A stretch of DNA of 64,000 nt from DATFQI01 sp963816955 (GTDB taxonomy: Bacteria; Actinomycetota; Thermoleophilia; Solirubrobacterales; Solirubrobacteraceae): positions 186,001-250,000 of the forward strand of contig CAWFME010000005.1 in assembly GCA_963816955.1 (NCBI GenBank), read 5' to 3'. The first letter of the stretch is position 1. Every line of letters starts with the position of its first letter. The position numbers were made by a program, and so were the translations under genes. Of the stretch, positions 32,601-41,064 are shown piece by piece. A model generated the notes under the pieces. The model made no database searches, had not been told where the DNA came from, and was given only the letters and a program-made list of their open reading frames with translations.

Positions 32601-33794
32601 CCGTTGAGCGACTTGTAGACGCCGTTGTTCGGGGACTCGGGGTAGCCGTACGGGCTCGTCTTGTTGCCCGCCCGCCAGCCGACGACGGCGAGCACGGAGC
32701 CCTCGACGGCGCCTGCCGAGCTGTCCGGCGTCGCGGCGTTGTCGCGAGCCGCGACGACGACGTCGGTGACCATGTTGGCCAGGAAGCAGCCCTCCACGTC
32801 GGGGCCGGCGCCCGTGCAGTTCGGATCCAGCGGATCGCCGTCGGCGTCCTCGCCCGTCGGCAGCGCGACGTTGGTGAAGCTCGCGCCCGCGTCCGTCGAG
32901 CGGTAGAGGCCGGCGCCCGTCGCCGCATAGACCTTCTGCGGATCGCTCGGGTCGACGGCGACCTTGAAGGCGATGACGCCGCTGGGCACGCCGGTCGCCT
33001 TCTGCCAGCTCGCTCCGTCGTCGGTGCTGAGGTAGACGCCGTCGCCGGCGAACGTCCCGCCGCCGCCGAAGACGTTGTCGCCCGTGGCGATCACGATCGT
33101 GCCGCCGTTCGCGGAGGAGTGGTCGATGCCGCCGACGGCCTGAGTGGGCAGGTTGTCGCCGATGGACCGCCAGCGGTCGAAGCCGTCGGCCTCGTCGGCG
33201 ACCCACACGCCGCCCTCGCCGACGGCGGCGAACAGCCGCCGGCTCTCGGGATCGAACGCGAAGTCGGAGATGCGCCCGTTGACGTCGGCCAGGCCGAGCC
33301 CGTTGACCTCGTCATAGCGCTCGTCGTCGGCGATGAGCGGCCCGCGCCCGGCGGGCTCCCACGTGCCGCCGGCGCCGGGCACGCTGCCGGCGCTGGCGAT
33401 CGCCTCGCGCTCGCGCAGCGCGCTCGGGTACGCGCCCGAGCGCGGCGCGGGCTGCCCGCCGCGGGCGCGGCGGCCGGATTCCTGCTGGACCGTCAGCAGC
33501 TCGGACTGAGCCTCCGGCGTCTTCGCGCTGCGGCAGTCGGCGCCGCCGTCGCGCTCTTCACGCTCGCGCTCGACCTTGATCGCACGCACGGTGGCGCGGT
33601 CGCCGGCGGCCTCCGCCGCGCGCAGGACCCGGCGCTCGCGCGCTTCGTGCTGCGCCTCCGTGACGTATCCGGGCGGGCAGGCCTCGGCGAAGCGGCGGCC
33701 GTCTCCCGCCGCGGGTGAAGGCGAACGCGGCGGCGGCGAGCAGCGCGATGACGAGCAGCGCGACCGACAGGGTGCGCGGGATCCGGTGCGGCAT
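29663..33794 (-). CDS. Large secreted beta-propeller (BNR/VPS10-like) protein with shared C-terminal module
   Basis: About 1,375 residues. ATG 33794 gives a signal peptide (PHRIPRTLSVALLVIALLAAAAFAF); one GC restored near 33710 joins it to the main frame. The body has repeated Asp-box/BNR motifs (STDDGASWQKA, STDAGASFTNV, TTDGGETWSSV, STDAGRTFTDI) of a sialidase/sortilin-like propeller. A pre-peptidase-like domain lies in the middle (NAANDWDMYVYKEG and YVIRVQNYAASGPF), then a GQGQ linker and a C-terminal module with FlgD-like SFTWNGRANRRGRTIRDGIF and KLERPVFGG, ending LTSRKL. The module matches the end of the M14 peptidase at 41-44 kb. No exo-sialidase catalytic residues can be assigned. It probably acts outside the cell in binding or polymer degradation. 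Confidence 0.8.
30338..30378. repeat. Hexanucleotide tandem repeat in the linker of the propeller protein
   Basis: Six to seven CTGCCC-type hexamers in a row on the + strand (CAGGGG on the coding strand), encoding a (GQ)n linker before the C-terminal module. In-frame copy-number slippage would change linker length by Gly-Gln pairs without breaking the frame. Confidence 0.85.
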
Positions 33795-33905
33795 GACGAT
33801 GTAGAACCCCCTCCAGGGCCGAGACCACTTGGGCGCTGCAACGCACCGAATCCCCGGATCTTGCGCTTTCGATGCACGCCCAACCGTTGCTCTAGGGTGA
33901 GCGCG

Positions 33906-34544
33906 ATGCCGCCCGAAGAGCGCTTCGTCTGCCGCTTCGCCGCCGAGCCGCCCCAGGGCCCGCTGCCCTACGGTCGCTGGGCCGAGACCCTCCAGGCCGA
34001 GTTCCTGGCCGCGTGCCTGAGGATCGACGCCGACGGCGAGGACCTCGGCGAGGCCGGCGAGCTCACCTACTACCCGGACCGCACGTGGTCGGGGCGCACG
34101 TACGTGCCCGTGTCCACGCGTTCGAGCACCGGCTTCGAGCTCTATGGCTATGTCTCCTTCACCCCCGGCGACGAGAGCGATGAGCCGTCGGACTTCTACG
34201 GCTGGGCGGACTTCACCGACGTCACGGCCGACGACAACCCCGAGTGGCGGATGGACCTCACCGAGGAGGTGATCGGCGGCTGGCGCGGGGAGCAGGGCAA
34301 GACGGCGGCGATGACGCTCGTCTGGGGGCGGCCTCTGATCGACGGGGGCGCCGTCGTCACCGCCGAGCTCGCACGCCTCACCGTCGACCAGTGCGTCCTC
34401 GAAGAGGAGCGCTTCACGCTGCTGGCCCCCGACGCCTATCGCGAGGACTACCTGGAGGTCGCCCTCTACGACCACAAGGGCAACCAGCTCGCCCGCGAGT
34501 CGCTCTACGAGGACGACGGGGAAGACGAGGCCGAGGCGTCCTAG
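33906..34544 (+). CDS. Conserved-looking hypothetical protein
   Basis: 212 residues, acidic, no signal peptide or membrane segment. It begins PPEERFVCRFAAEPPQGPLPYGRW and has blocks SGRTYVPVSTRSSTGFELYGYVSF and PEWRMDLTEEVIGGWRGEQG with a very acidic C-terminus (EDDGEDEAEAS). It looks like a soluble beta-rich protein. I do not recognise the family. ATG 33906 is the first Met; the stop overlaps that of the convergent ABC permease. Confidence 0.65.
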   Translation: MPPEERFVCRFAAEPPQGPLPYGRWAETLQAEFLAACLRIDADGEDLGEAGELTYYPDRTWSGRTYVPVSTRSSTGFELYGYVSFTPGDESDEPSDFYGWADFTDVTADDNPEWRMDLTEEVIGGWRGEQGKTAAMTLVWGRPLIDGGAVVTAELARLTVDQCVLEEERFTLLAPDAYREDYLEVALYDHKGNQLARESLYEDDGEDEAEAS

Positions 34545-35413
34545 CGGGCCGCGGCCAGGCGGCCGCCGCGCAGCAGCCGCCAGGCCGCGAAGAGGATCGC
34601 CGCGGTGATGAAGTACATCGCCGTCGTCATCGCCGCGGCGTAGCCGTAGCGCAGCTGCTCGAAGCCGACGTCGTAGACGTAGATCGGCAGGAACAACGTC
34701 GCGCGGTCCGGCCCGCCGTCCGTCACCAGGTAGGTCGCGGCGAAGGAGGCCTGCAGCGAGAGCGCGACGTCGCGGGCCGCCAGCAGGCCGAGCACCGGCG
34801 CCATCAGCGGGAGCGTGACGCGTCGCAGGGTGTCGGCGCGCGAGCTGCCCTCCATCCGTGCGACGTCGTAGAGCTCCTCCGGCAGCTCCTGGCGCGCGGC
34901 GAGCGCGATCAGGAACCCCTCGCCGATCGTGAACCAGGAGATGATGGCCAGGCCCAGCATCGACGGGAACGGCTCGGCGAACCAGGCGGGCTGAGGCAGG
35001 CCGATCGCCGCCAGCAAGCCGTTGACGGGGCCGAAGACCGGGTTGAGCAGGAACGTGAAGGCGATCACGAGCGCGACCTCGGGGACGACCGTCGGCAGGT
35101 AGGCCGCCGTCCGCCGCGCGCCCGCGCCGCGCCGCGGCCGGTGCAGGAGCAGCGCCAAGCCGAGCGCGCCGACCATCCGCACAGGCACCGTCAGCGCGGC
35201 GAACGTGAGCGAGTTCTCGAGCGTCTCGTAGAAGACGGGGTCGCGCAGCAGCTCGCGGAAGTTCTCCAGCCCGACATAGGTCGACGGGCCAAGCAGGTCG
35301 GTCTGGAACAGCGCCGTGGCGAGCGTGATCACCGCGGGGAGCGCGAAGAGCGCGGCCGCGCCCACCGCCGCCGGGGCGAGCAGGATCGCGAGCTGCCGCC
35401 GTCGCGCGGTCAC
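34541..35413 (-). CDS. Sugar ABC transporter permease (UgpA/MalF type)
   Basis: About 290 residues, six transmembrane segments, with the EAA-loop region VARMEGSSRADTLRRVTLPLMAPVL typical of CUT1 carbohydrate importers. GTG 35413 overlaps the stop of the ATPase gene. It is the last gene of a four-gene operon (permease, binding lipoprotein, ATPase, permease) transcribed leftward from about 38.55 kb. Confidence 0.9.
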   Translation of the reverse strand: MTARRRQLAILLAPAAVGAAALFALPAVITLATALFQTDLLGPSTYVGLENFRELLRDPVFYETLENSLTFAALTVPVRMVGALGLALLLHRPRRGAGARRTAAYLPTVVPEVALVIAFTFLLNPVFGPVNGLLAAIGLPQPAWFAEPFPSMLGLAIISWFTIGEGFLIALAARQELPEELYDVARMEGSSRADTLRRVTLPLMAPVLGLLAARDVALSLQASFAATYLVTDGGPDRATLFLPIYVYDVGFEQLRYGYAAAMTTAMYFITAAILFAAWRLLRGGRLAAAR

Positions 35414-36465
35414 AGCGCCCTGCCGTCCTCTGCGTCGAACAGGCGCACGGCCGCGGGGTCGGGCGCCAGCCGCACCGCGTCGCCGGGCCGCGCCGCCGCG
35501 CCCTCCGGCGGGCGGACCGCGAGCCGCCGCCCGCCGGCGCGGACATGCCACACCCGCTCCGGCCCGGCGCGCTCCGCGACCTCGACGGTCGCCTCGATCG
35601 CGCCGCCGGCCGCGGGGCGCAGGCCCTCGGGGCGCACGCCCGCGACCACGTGCGCGCCCTCGGCGACCCCGGTGCCGGGCGGGAGCGGGATCCGGAGCGG
35701 GCCCGCCGCCACCGCGCCGTCGCGGACCTCGCCCTCCAGCAGGTTCATCGGCGGGGTGCCGACGAAGCCCGCCACGAAGCGCGTCGCGGGCCGGTCGTAG
35801 ACCTCGTCCGGCGTGCCGACCTGCTCCAGCGCGCCGGCGCGCAGGACCCCGACGCGGTCGCCGAGCGAGAGCGCCTCGGCCTGGTCGTGGGTGACGTAGA
35901 CCATCGTCGCGCCCGTCTCGGCGTGCAGGCGCCAGAGCTCCGCGCGCGCGTCGGCGCGCAGCTGCGCGTCGAGGTTGGAGAGTGGCTCGTCCAGCAGCAG
36001 CACGCGCGGCCGGCCGGCCAGCGCGCGGGCGAGCGCGACGCGCTGGCGCTCACCGCCGGAGAGCTGCGAAGGGCGGCGGTCGAGCAGGCCCGCGAGCCCG
36101 AGGCCCTCTGCGACCTCCGCCACGCGCCGGCGCGCCTCCGCGGCCGGGGTGCGGCGGGCCGCGAGGCCGAAGCCGACGTTCTGCTCGACGGTCAGGTGCG
36201 GGAACAGCGCGAAGCTCTGGAACACCATCGCCACGCCGCGGTCGGCCGGCGCCAGCGCGGTGACGTCGCGCCCGCCCACGCGGACGCTGCCCGCGTCCGC
36301 CGGCTCGAGGCCGGCCACGAGCCGCAGCAGCGTGCTCTTGCCCGACCCGGAGGGCCCGAGGATCGCGAGCAGCTCGCCGTCCGCGACCGCGAGCGACAGG
36401 CCGGCCAGGGCGGGCGCGCCGTCCTCGTAGGCCTTCGTCAGTCGCTCGATCTCGAGGGCGCTCAG
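35410..36465 (-). CDS. Sugar ABC transporter ATP-binding protein (UgpC/MalK type)
   Basis: About 351 residues. Walker A GPSGSGKSTLL, Q-loop FQSFALFPHLTVEQN, signature QLSGGERQRVALARALA, Walker B VLLLDEPLSNLD and switch VTHDQAEALSLGD, followed by a C-terminal TOBE-like regulatory domain (VVAGVRPEGLRPAAGG). No ATG, GTG or TTG precedes the first strand; CTG 36465, overlapping the TGA of the binding-protein gene, is the likely start. It energises import by the two permeases. Confidence 0.9.
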   Translation of the reverse strand: MSALEIERLTKAYEDGAPALAGLSLAVADGELLAILGPSGSGKSTLLRLVAGLEPADAGSVRVGGRDVTALAPADRGVAMVFQSFALFPHLTVEQNVGFGLAARRTPAAEARRRVAEVAEGLGLAGLLDRRPSQLSGGERQRVALARALAGRPRVLLLDEPLSNLDAQLRADARAELWRLHAETGATMVYVTHDQAEALSLGDRVGVLRAGALEQVGTPDEVYDRPATRFVAGFVGTPPMNLLEGEVRDGAVAAGPLRIPLPPGTGVAEGAHVVAGVRPEGLRPAAGGAIEATVEVAERAGPERVWHVRAGGRRLAVRPPEGAAARPGDAVRLAPDPAAVRLFDAEDGRAL

Positions 36466-37724
36466 CCCGACCCCTCGCCGAACTCGCCGTCGGTCTCGCG
36501 CGCGATCCGCTCGATCATCTCGTCGCGCGAGATGCGCCCGTAGAAGGCCTGCTCCAGCGCGAGATCGGCCGCATCCTCGACCTGGGGGAAGGCGCGCGTG
36601 GTCGGGAGCCGCCGGGCGACGTCGACCTGGTCGAGGAAGATCTCGCTCGACCGCGGCGGCTCCGTCGGGTTGAGGAAGTCGGGCGACTCCGCCACCTCGC
36701 GCAGCGACGGCACGGTGCGCCCGCCGCGCGCCAGGATGCGCTGGCCCGCGGGGCCGGCGGCGAACGCGACGAACCTCCAGCCGGCGTCGGCCTGCGGGCC
36801 CGCCGAGAGGCAGAAGCCGTCGGCGTGCAGGACCGTGACCTCGCGCTCGATCGTCGGGAAGCCGGCCACGTCCCAATCGAACGACTCGATCGTGCGGAAG
36901 TTCGGGACGTCGCGGCGTGAGGAGAAGTACATCGCCAGCTCCCCGTCGATGAAGCGCTCCTCGAGCGGCTTGGCCTCGACATCGGCGGCCGACGGGGCGA
37001 GCCCCTCGCGGCCGAGCGCGAGGAACGCGTCGAGCCCGCGGCGGCCCGCCGCGGTGTCGAAGGCGAACCGTGTCGGGCTCTCGTCGTCGTCGACCAGCTC
37101 GCCGCCGGCGGACCAGACGAACGGGGCGGCGCGGATCACGCTCGCCTCGGTGCCGACCGCGTGGCCGCCGCCCCCCTTCAGCCGCCGGGCCGCCGCGAGG
37201 AGGTCGTCGTAGGTCCAGCCGGCCGCCGGCATCGGCACCCCCGCCGCCCGGAACCGGTCGCGGTTGACGTACACCACGAGGTTGGAGGCGTTCTGCGGCA
37301 CGCACTGCAGCTCGCCACGGAACGTGAACGGCGCGAGCGGAGCCTCGAGCAGCTCCTCGCGCTCCGGGGCACCTTCGGTGCCGAGCCGCGGGCCGGCCGG
37401 GTCGATCGCGCCCGGGCGCAGGTAAGGGCCGAGCCGGCGGTGGTTGATCAGCCACACCGCGGGCGGGCGGCCGGCCGAATAGGAGGTGCTGAGCCGCTGC
37501 AGGAAGCCGTCGGTGTCCGGGACGGGCGTCAGCCGGACGGACTCGCCCGTCTTCTCGCGGTAGGCGCGGACGAGGTCCTCGTAGACGGCCGCCTCCTCCG
37601 CGTCCGCAGTGACGAGGAAGTCGATCCGGCCGCCGCGGCCCTCCTGGTCGCCGCCGCCCGCCGCACCGCAGCCCGCCAGCGCCAGCGCCAGCGCGGCCGC
37701 GAGCGCCGCCGCGGGCGCCCTCAC
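36462..37724 (-). CDS. Sugar ABC transporter substrate-binding lipoprotein
   Basis: About 420 residues. GTG 37724 overlaps the upstream permease stop. Signal peptide with lipobox LALAGCGAA, then an extracellular solute-binding protein family 1 fold: RIDFLVTADAEEAAVYEDLVRAYREK, GGELQC-type core with QCVPQNASNLVVYVNRDRF, GWTYDDLLAAARRL, FPTIEREVTVLHADGFCLSAG and GWRFVAFAAGPAGQRI. The ligand is probably a sugar or glycerol-phosphate derivative (inference from family). Confidence 0.9.
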   Translation of the reverse strand: MRAPAAALAAALALALAGCGAAGGGDQEGRGGRIDFLVTADAEEAAVYEDLVRAYREKTGESVRLTPVPDTDGFLQRLSTSYSAGRPPAVWLINHRRLGPYLRPGAIDPAGPRLGTEGAPEREELLEAPLAPFTFRGELQCVPQNASNLVVYVNRDRFRAAGVPMPAAGWTYDDLLAAARRLKGGGGHAVGTEASVIRAAPFVWSAGGELVDDDESPTRFAFDTAAGRRGLDAFLALGREGLAPSAADVEAKPLEERFIDGELAMYFSSRRDVPNFRTIESFDWDVAGFPTIEREVTVLHADGFCLSAGPQADAGWRFVAFAAGPAGQRILARGGRTVPSLREVAESPDFLNPTEPPRSSEIFLDQVDVARRLPTTRAFPQVEDAADLALEQAFYGRISRDEMIERIARETDGEFGEGSG

Positions 37725-38543
37725 CGTCCGAGCCACCCCGCCCCCCTCGTCGCCTGCAGGAACCGTCGCTGCGCCGCCGCGAAGGCGACCACGGCCGGGA
37801 CCGTCGCCACGAGCGCGCCGGCCAGCGCCAGCGACGTCCCGCCGGCGCCGACGAAGAACAGCGACCGCAGGCCGAGCGGCAGGGTGTAGGTCTCGCGCGA
37901 GAAGAGGTAGAGCAGCGGGTCGATGAAGTTGCCCCAGTGCAGCACGAAGGTGAGGGCCGCGACGGCGAAGGCGGTCGGGCGCACGAGCGGCTCGGCGACC
38001 GACCACCAGCTGCGGATCGGTCCCATGCCCTCGAGCCGGGCCGCGTCGAGCAGGTCGCGCGGGATTCGGCGGTAGCTCCAGTAGAAGAGCAGCACCGCCA
38101 GCGGCGTCGTGCCCATCAGCGCGGGAGCGATCAGCGGGACGTAGGAGTCGACGAGCCCGAGTTGACTGAAGATCGCGAAGCGCGGCACCCACAGAGCGGG
38201 CAGCGGGACGAGCAGCAGCGCAAAGGCGATGGCGACGGCCGCGCGGCGGCGGCGCGGTGAGAGCTGGGTGATCGCGAAGCCCGCCCACGACGAGCAGAGC
38301 ACCGAGAGCGGCACCGCGACGGCCACGACCAGCAGCGAATTGAGCGCCTGACCGGCGAGCGGCTCGGACTCGAACGCCGCTTCGAGGCTGGCGAGGCTCG
38401 GCGGGGAGCGGGATCAGCTCCCAGCCCGTCGGGGCGGTCGAGCTCACGGGCTGCAGCGCGCCGAGCACGAGCACGACGACGGGCAGCAGGAACGGCGCGA
38501 CGGCGAACGTCGCCATCGCCTGCGCGGCGGTGGGTCGCGGCAC
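37721..38543 (-). pseudogene. Sugar ABC transporter permease (UgpE/MalG type), one frameshift
   Basis: About 275 residues when two frames are joined near 38400. The N-terminal part (ATFAVAPFLLPVVVLVLGAL, SSTAPTGWELIP) is in one frame. The rest (LNSLLVVAVAVPLSVLCSSWAG, LLVPLPALWVPRFAIF, LLDAARLEGMGPIRSWWSVAEPL) is in another. Restoring one GC at GCCGAG fixes it. GTG 38543 is the best start. It is first in the operon; the divergent region upstream holds a 14-bp hairpin. Confidence 0.85.
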
Positions 38544-38573
38544 CCGGCCGAGTATCCCAGGGCGCCGGACATG

Positions 38574-38609
38574 AGGGGCCAGGCCCTTTCGGTAGAGGGC
38601 CTGGCCCCT
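38574..38609. promoter_or_regulatory. Perfect 14-bp stem hairpin in a divergent intergenic region
   Basis: AGGGGCCAGGCCCT (38574-38587) and AGGGCCTGGCCCCT (38596-38609) pair perfectly around TTCGGTAG. It lies 31 bp upstream of the sugar-transporter operon start and 13 bp upstream of the MFS fragment. Both flanking genes point away, so a terminator for them is unlikely; an operator or a REP/mobile palindrome is more plausible. Confidence 0.6.
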
Positions 38610-38621
38610 TAGGTTCAGGGT

Positions 38622-38954
38622 GTGCGGGGATTCGGGGCGTATCGGGTGGTGCTGGCGACGCCGGGGGCGGGACGGCTCGTCGCCGCCTCGCTGCCCGCGC
38701 GGCTGTCGTTCGGGCTGTTCGACCTCGCGCTCGTGCTGCTGATCGAGCGGGCCACGGGCTCGTTCGCCGCGGCCGGGGTGGCGATCGGACTCCACGCCGC
38801 GGGCGTCGCGGTCGGCGGCGTCGTGGCGGGCGTGCTCGTCGAGGGGCCCGGGACCGACGCCGCGTTCCTCGCCGGCGCCGGGCTCGCGATGGCCGCCGCG
38901 CTCGTGGTGCTCGCGGCTAGCGGCCGTTCCCGTTCCCGTTCCGCGAGCCCGTGA
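38622..38954 (+). pseudogene. MFS transporter remnant with internal deletion
   Basis: 110 residues. It starts like an MFS efflux protein (GFGAYRVVLATPGAGRLVAA, LPARLSFGLFDLALVLLIERATGSFAAAG, a helix with GVAVGGVVAGVLVEGPG), then jumps to DAAFLAGAGLAMAAALVVLAAS, which looks like the last helix of such a protein, and runs antisense into the end of clpP. About 280 residues of the normal 12-helix chain are missing. Probably a deletion remnant. GTG 38622. Confidence 0.6.
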
Positions 38955-39519
38955 TGACGTCGATCATCCCGTACTCGAGCGCCTCCTCGGGGGTGAAGAA
39001 GCGGTCGCGCTCGAGGGCGTCGGAGATCTCCTCGACCGGGCGGCCGGTGTGCTCGGAGTAGATCTCCTCCATCCGGCGGCGCAGCGCGAGCGACTCCTTG
39101 GCGTGGATCTGGATGTCGGTCGCCTGGCCCTGGAAGCCGCCGTGCGGCTGGTGGATCAGGATGCGGCTGTTGGGGAGCGCCGAGCGCTTGCCCTTCGCGC
39201 CGCCCGCGAGCAGCAGCGAGCCCATCGACATCGCGATGCCGCACACGGTCGTGGCGACGTCGGGCTTGATGAAGCGCATCGTGTCGTAGATCGCCAGGCC
39301 CGAGTAGACGACCCCGCCCGGTGAGTTGATGTAGAGCTGGATGTCCTTCTCGGGGTCCTCGGCCTCGAGGTGCAGCAGCTGCGCCACCACGAGGTTGGCG
39401 ATGTCGTCGTCGATCGCCGTGCCGACGAAGACCACGCGCTCGCGCAGCAGCCGCGAGTAGATGTCGAACGAGCGCTCACCGCGGGAGTCCTGCTGTACGA
39501 CGACGGGGACCAAGGGCAT
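38917..39519 (-). CDS. clpP: ATP-dependent Clp protease proteolytic subunit
   Basis: About 200 residues, serine peptidase S14. VPVVVQQDSRGERSFDIYSRL at the start, YINSPGGVVYSGLAIYDTM, catalytic Ser in GIAMSMGSLLLAGG, catalytic His in RILIHQPHGG, and Asp in TGRPVEEISDALERDRF. It ends with a GNGNGR tail. ATG 39519 has GGAGG 6 nt upstream; that Shine-Dalgarno lies inside an ArsR-box-like palindrome (39521-39538). It is divergent from the SRPBCC-arsR operon. ClpX/ClpC partners are not in the window. Confidence 0.96.
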   Translation of the reverse strand: MPLVPVVVQQDSRGERSFDIYSRLLRERVVFVGTAIDDDIANLVVAQLLHLEAEDPEKDIQLYINSPGGVVYSGLAIYDTMRFIKPDVATTVCGIAMSMGSLLLAGGAKGKRSALPNSRILIHQPHGGFQGQATDIQIHAKESLALRRRMEEIYSEHTGRPVEEISDALERDRFFTPEEALEYGMIDVITGSRNGNGNGR

Positions 39520-39520
39520 A

Positions 39521-39538
39521 TGCAACCTCCGAGTTGCG
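39521..39538. promoter_or_regulatory. ArsR-box-like palindrome overlapping the clpP ribosome-binding site
   Basis: TGCAACCTCCGAGTTGCG, an imperfect copy of the palindrome at 39562-39579 with the same 7-4-7 layout (five or six paired positions). It overlaps the clpP Shine-Dalgarno, so a bound repressor would block clpP. Confidence 0.45.
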
Positions 39539-39561
39539 TGTTTCCCGGATGGTAGCCTAAG

Positions 39562-39579
39562 TGCAACCCACTGGTTGCA
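39562..39579. promoter_or_regulatory. Palindromic operator upstream of the SRPBCC-arsR operon
   Basis: TGCAACCCACTGGTTGCA: perfect 7-bp arms TGCAACC/GGTTGCA with a 4-bp spacer, directly before the AGGAGG ribosome-binding site of the SRPBCC gene. ArsR-family regulators paired with SRPBCC/AHSA1 proteins commonly bind GCAACC-type palindromes (recalled), so autoregulation by the ArsR gene downstream is likely. Confidence 0.7.
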
Positions 39580-39590
39580 GGAGGCCCGCC

Positions 39591-39938
39591 ATGCCCGTCG
39601 TGAATCGAGAGGTCGTGCTCCCCGTCCCGCGCGAGCGCGCGTGGGAGCTGGTGACGGAGCCGGACGAGATGGAGACCTGGCTCGGCGACGACGTGGACTT
39701 CGAGGCCGAGGAGGGCGCCCCGCTGCGGATCGACGACCGTGACGGCGTCGTGGAGCACGTCACCGACGAGGAGCGGATCGTCTTCACGTGGGGCGAGTCG
39801 ATCGTCGAGTGGGTGCTCGAGGACCACCCGGCGGGCACCCGCTTCGTCGTCACGGAGCACCGCTTCGCCGACGACGGCGCCGTGTGGGGTCCGGCGATGT
39901 CGGCGCTCGCGTCGAGCGCCGCGCCGTGCCTGGCGTAG
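39591..39938 (+). CDS. SRPBCC/AHSA1 domain protein
   Basis: 115 residues with the START-like SRPBCC fold: VNREVVLPVPRERAWELVTEPDEMETWLG, a strand-rich middle with VEHVTDEERIVFTW and GTRFVVTEHRF. Such proteins are regularly encoded with an ArsR regulator and bind small hydrophobic ligands. ATG 39591 has an excellent AGGAGG. The C-terminus (ASSAAPCLA) is slightly short for the family, so one frameshift there is possible. Confidence 0.85.
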   Translation: MPVVNREVVLPVPRERAWELVTEPDEMETWLGDDVDFEAEEGAPLRIDDRDGVVEHVTDEERIVFTWGESIVEWVLEDHPAGTRFVVTEHRFADDGAVWGPAMSALASSAAPCLA

Positions 39939-40243
39939 ATGACAGAATCGGGGCGGTGTTCGCCGCCCTGGCCGACCCCACCCGCCGCCTCCTCGTCCGT
40001 TCTCTTTCGCGCCGGCCGGAGCTGACGGCGTCGGGGCTGGCGGGCGAGCTGCCGATGACGCGCCAGGCGGTGACCAAGCACCTCGCCGCGCTCGACCGCG
40101 CCGGCCTGGTGACCGCCCGCCGCGAGGGCCGCGAGACGCGCTACGCGCTCACTCCCGCGCCGCTGGCCGACGCGATGCGCTGGATGGACGACGTCGGCGC
40201 GGAGTGGGACGCCCGGCTGTCGCGGCTGGCGGAGCGGCGCTGA
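39926..40243 (+). CDS. ArsR-family transcriptional regulator
   Basis: About 100 residues, winged helix: GAVFAALADPTRRLLVRSL, LTASGLAGELPMTRQAVTKHLAALDRAGLV (recognition helix) and ARREGRETRYALT (wing), with a short C-terminal helix. There are no metal-binding Cys pairs, so it is the SdpR-like, ligand-independent or SRPBCC-linked type. GTG 39926 overlaps the SRPBCC gene; GTG 39956 would be a shorter start. Probably represses its own operon and perhaps clpP through the two palindromes upstream. Confidence 0.88.
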   Translation: MPGVDDRIGAVFAALADPTRRLLVRSLSRRPELTASGLAGELPMTRQAVTKHLAALDRAGLVTARREGRETRYALTPAPLADAMRWMDDVGAEWDARLSRLAERR

Positions 40244-40244
40244 G

Positions 40245-40979
40245 GTGGCCCGCGCCGCACTCGTCACCGGCGCCGCCGGCGGTATCGGCCGCGCCGTCGC
40301 CGAGCGGCTGATCGCCGACGGGCTCGACGTGCTCTCCGTCGACCTCGAGGCCGACGGGCTGCCCGGCACCGGGTTCGCGGCCGACCTCACGACGCGCGAG
40401 GGCAACCGCGGCGCCGTGGACGCCGCGCTCGCGGCGTTCGGGCGGCTCGACGTCGTCGTGCCCAACGCCGGCGTGCAGCACGTCGCGCCGGTCAAGGAGT
40501 TCCCCGAGGACAAGTGGGAGCTGCTGATCTCGCTGATGCTCACGAGCCCGTTCCTGCTCGCCCGCTACAGCTGGGAGGCGCTCGAGCGCGGCGAACAGGC
40601 CCGCTACATCGCGATCGCCTCCGCCCACGCGCTGGCCGCCTCGCCCTTCAAGTCTGCGTACGTGTCGGCCAAGCACGGCGTGCTCGGGCTCGTGAGGACG
40701 CTCGCGCTCGAGGGCGCCGAGGCGGGGATCTCCGCCACCGCCGTCTGCCCGGGCTACGTCCGCACCCCGCTCGTCGAGGGCCAGATCCCCGACCAGGCCA
40801 AGGCCCACGGCATCTCCGAGGAGGAGGCGCTCGAAGAGGTCATCCTCGCCCCGCACGCGATCAAGCGCCTGATCGAGCCCGAAGAGGTCGCGGGCGTCGT
40901 CTCGTTCCTCGCGAGCGAGGCCGGCGCGTCGTTCACGGGCGCCCCCGTGACGATGGACCAGGGCTGGACCGCCCGCTAG
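40245..40979 (+). CDS. 3-hydroxybutyrate dehydrogenase (SDR family)
   Basis: 244 residues. TGAAGGIGRAVAE cofactor motif, VVPNAGVQHVAPV, catalytic Ser in IASAHALAAS and YVSAKHG, and the subgroup signature AVCPGYVRTPLVEGQIPDQ followed by HGISEEEALEEVIL, which is characteristic of D-3-hydroxybutyrate dehydrogenases acting in ketone-body and PHB metabolism. GTG 40245 is one base after the arsR stop, so it may be in the same operon. Confidence 0.88.
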   Translation: MARAALVTGAAGGIGRAVAERLIADGLDVLSVDLEADGLPGTGFAADLTTREGNRGAVDAALAAFGRLDVVVPNAGVQHVAPVKEFPEDKWELLISLMLTSPFLLARYSWEALERGEQARYIAIASAHALAASPFKSAYVSAKHGVLGLVRTLALEGAEAGISATAVCPGYVRTPLVEGQIPDQAKAHGISEEEALEEVILAPHAIKRLIEPEEVAGVVSFLASEAGASFTGAPVTMDQGWTAR

Positions 40980-41064
40980 GGCGCGAGGGAGCAGCTGACG
41001 TCCGCTTGCGCACCGCCATGGGCGATAGCCGCAAGGAACGCCGGTCGAAAGCGTTGGCGCCCCC

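Noticed and set aside
29630..33718. Plus-strand open frame of 1,362 codons
   Set aside because: Shadow of the beta-propeller gene, whose minus-strand translation has BNR motifs, a signal peptide and a conserved C-terminal module.
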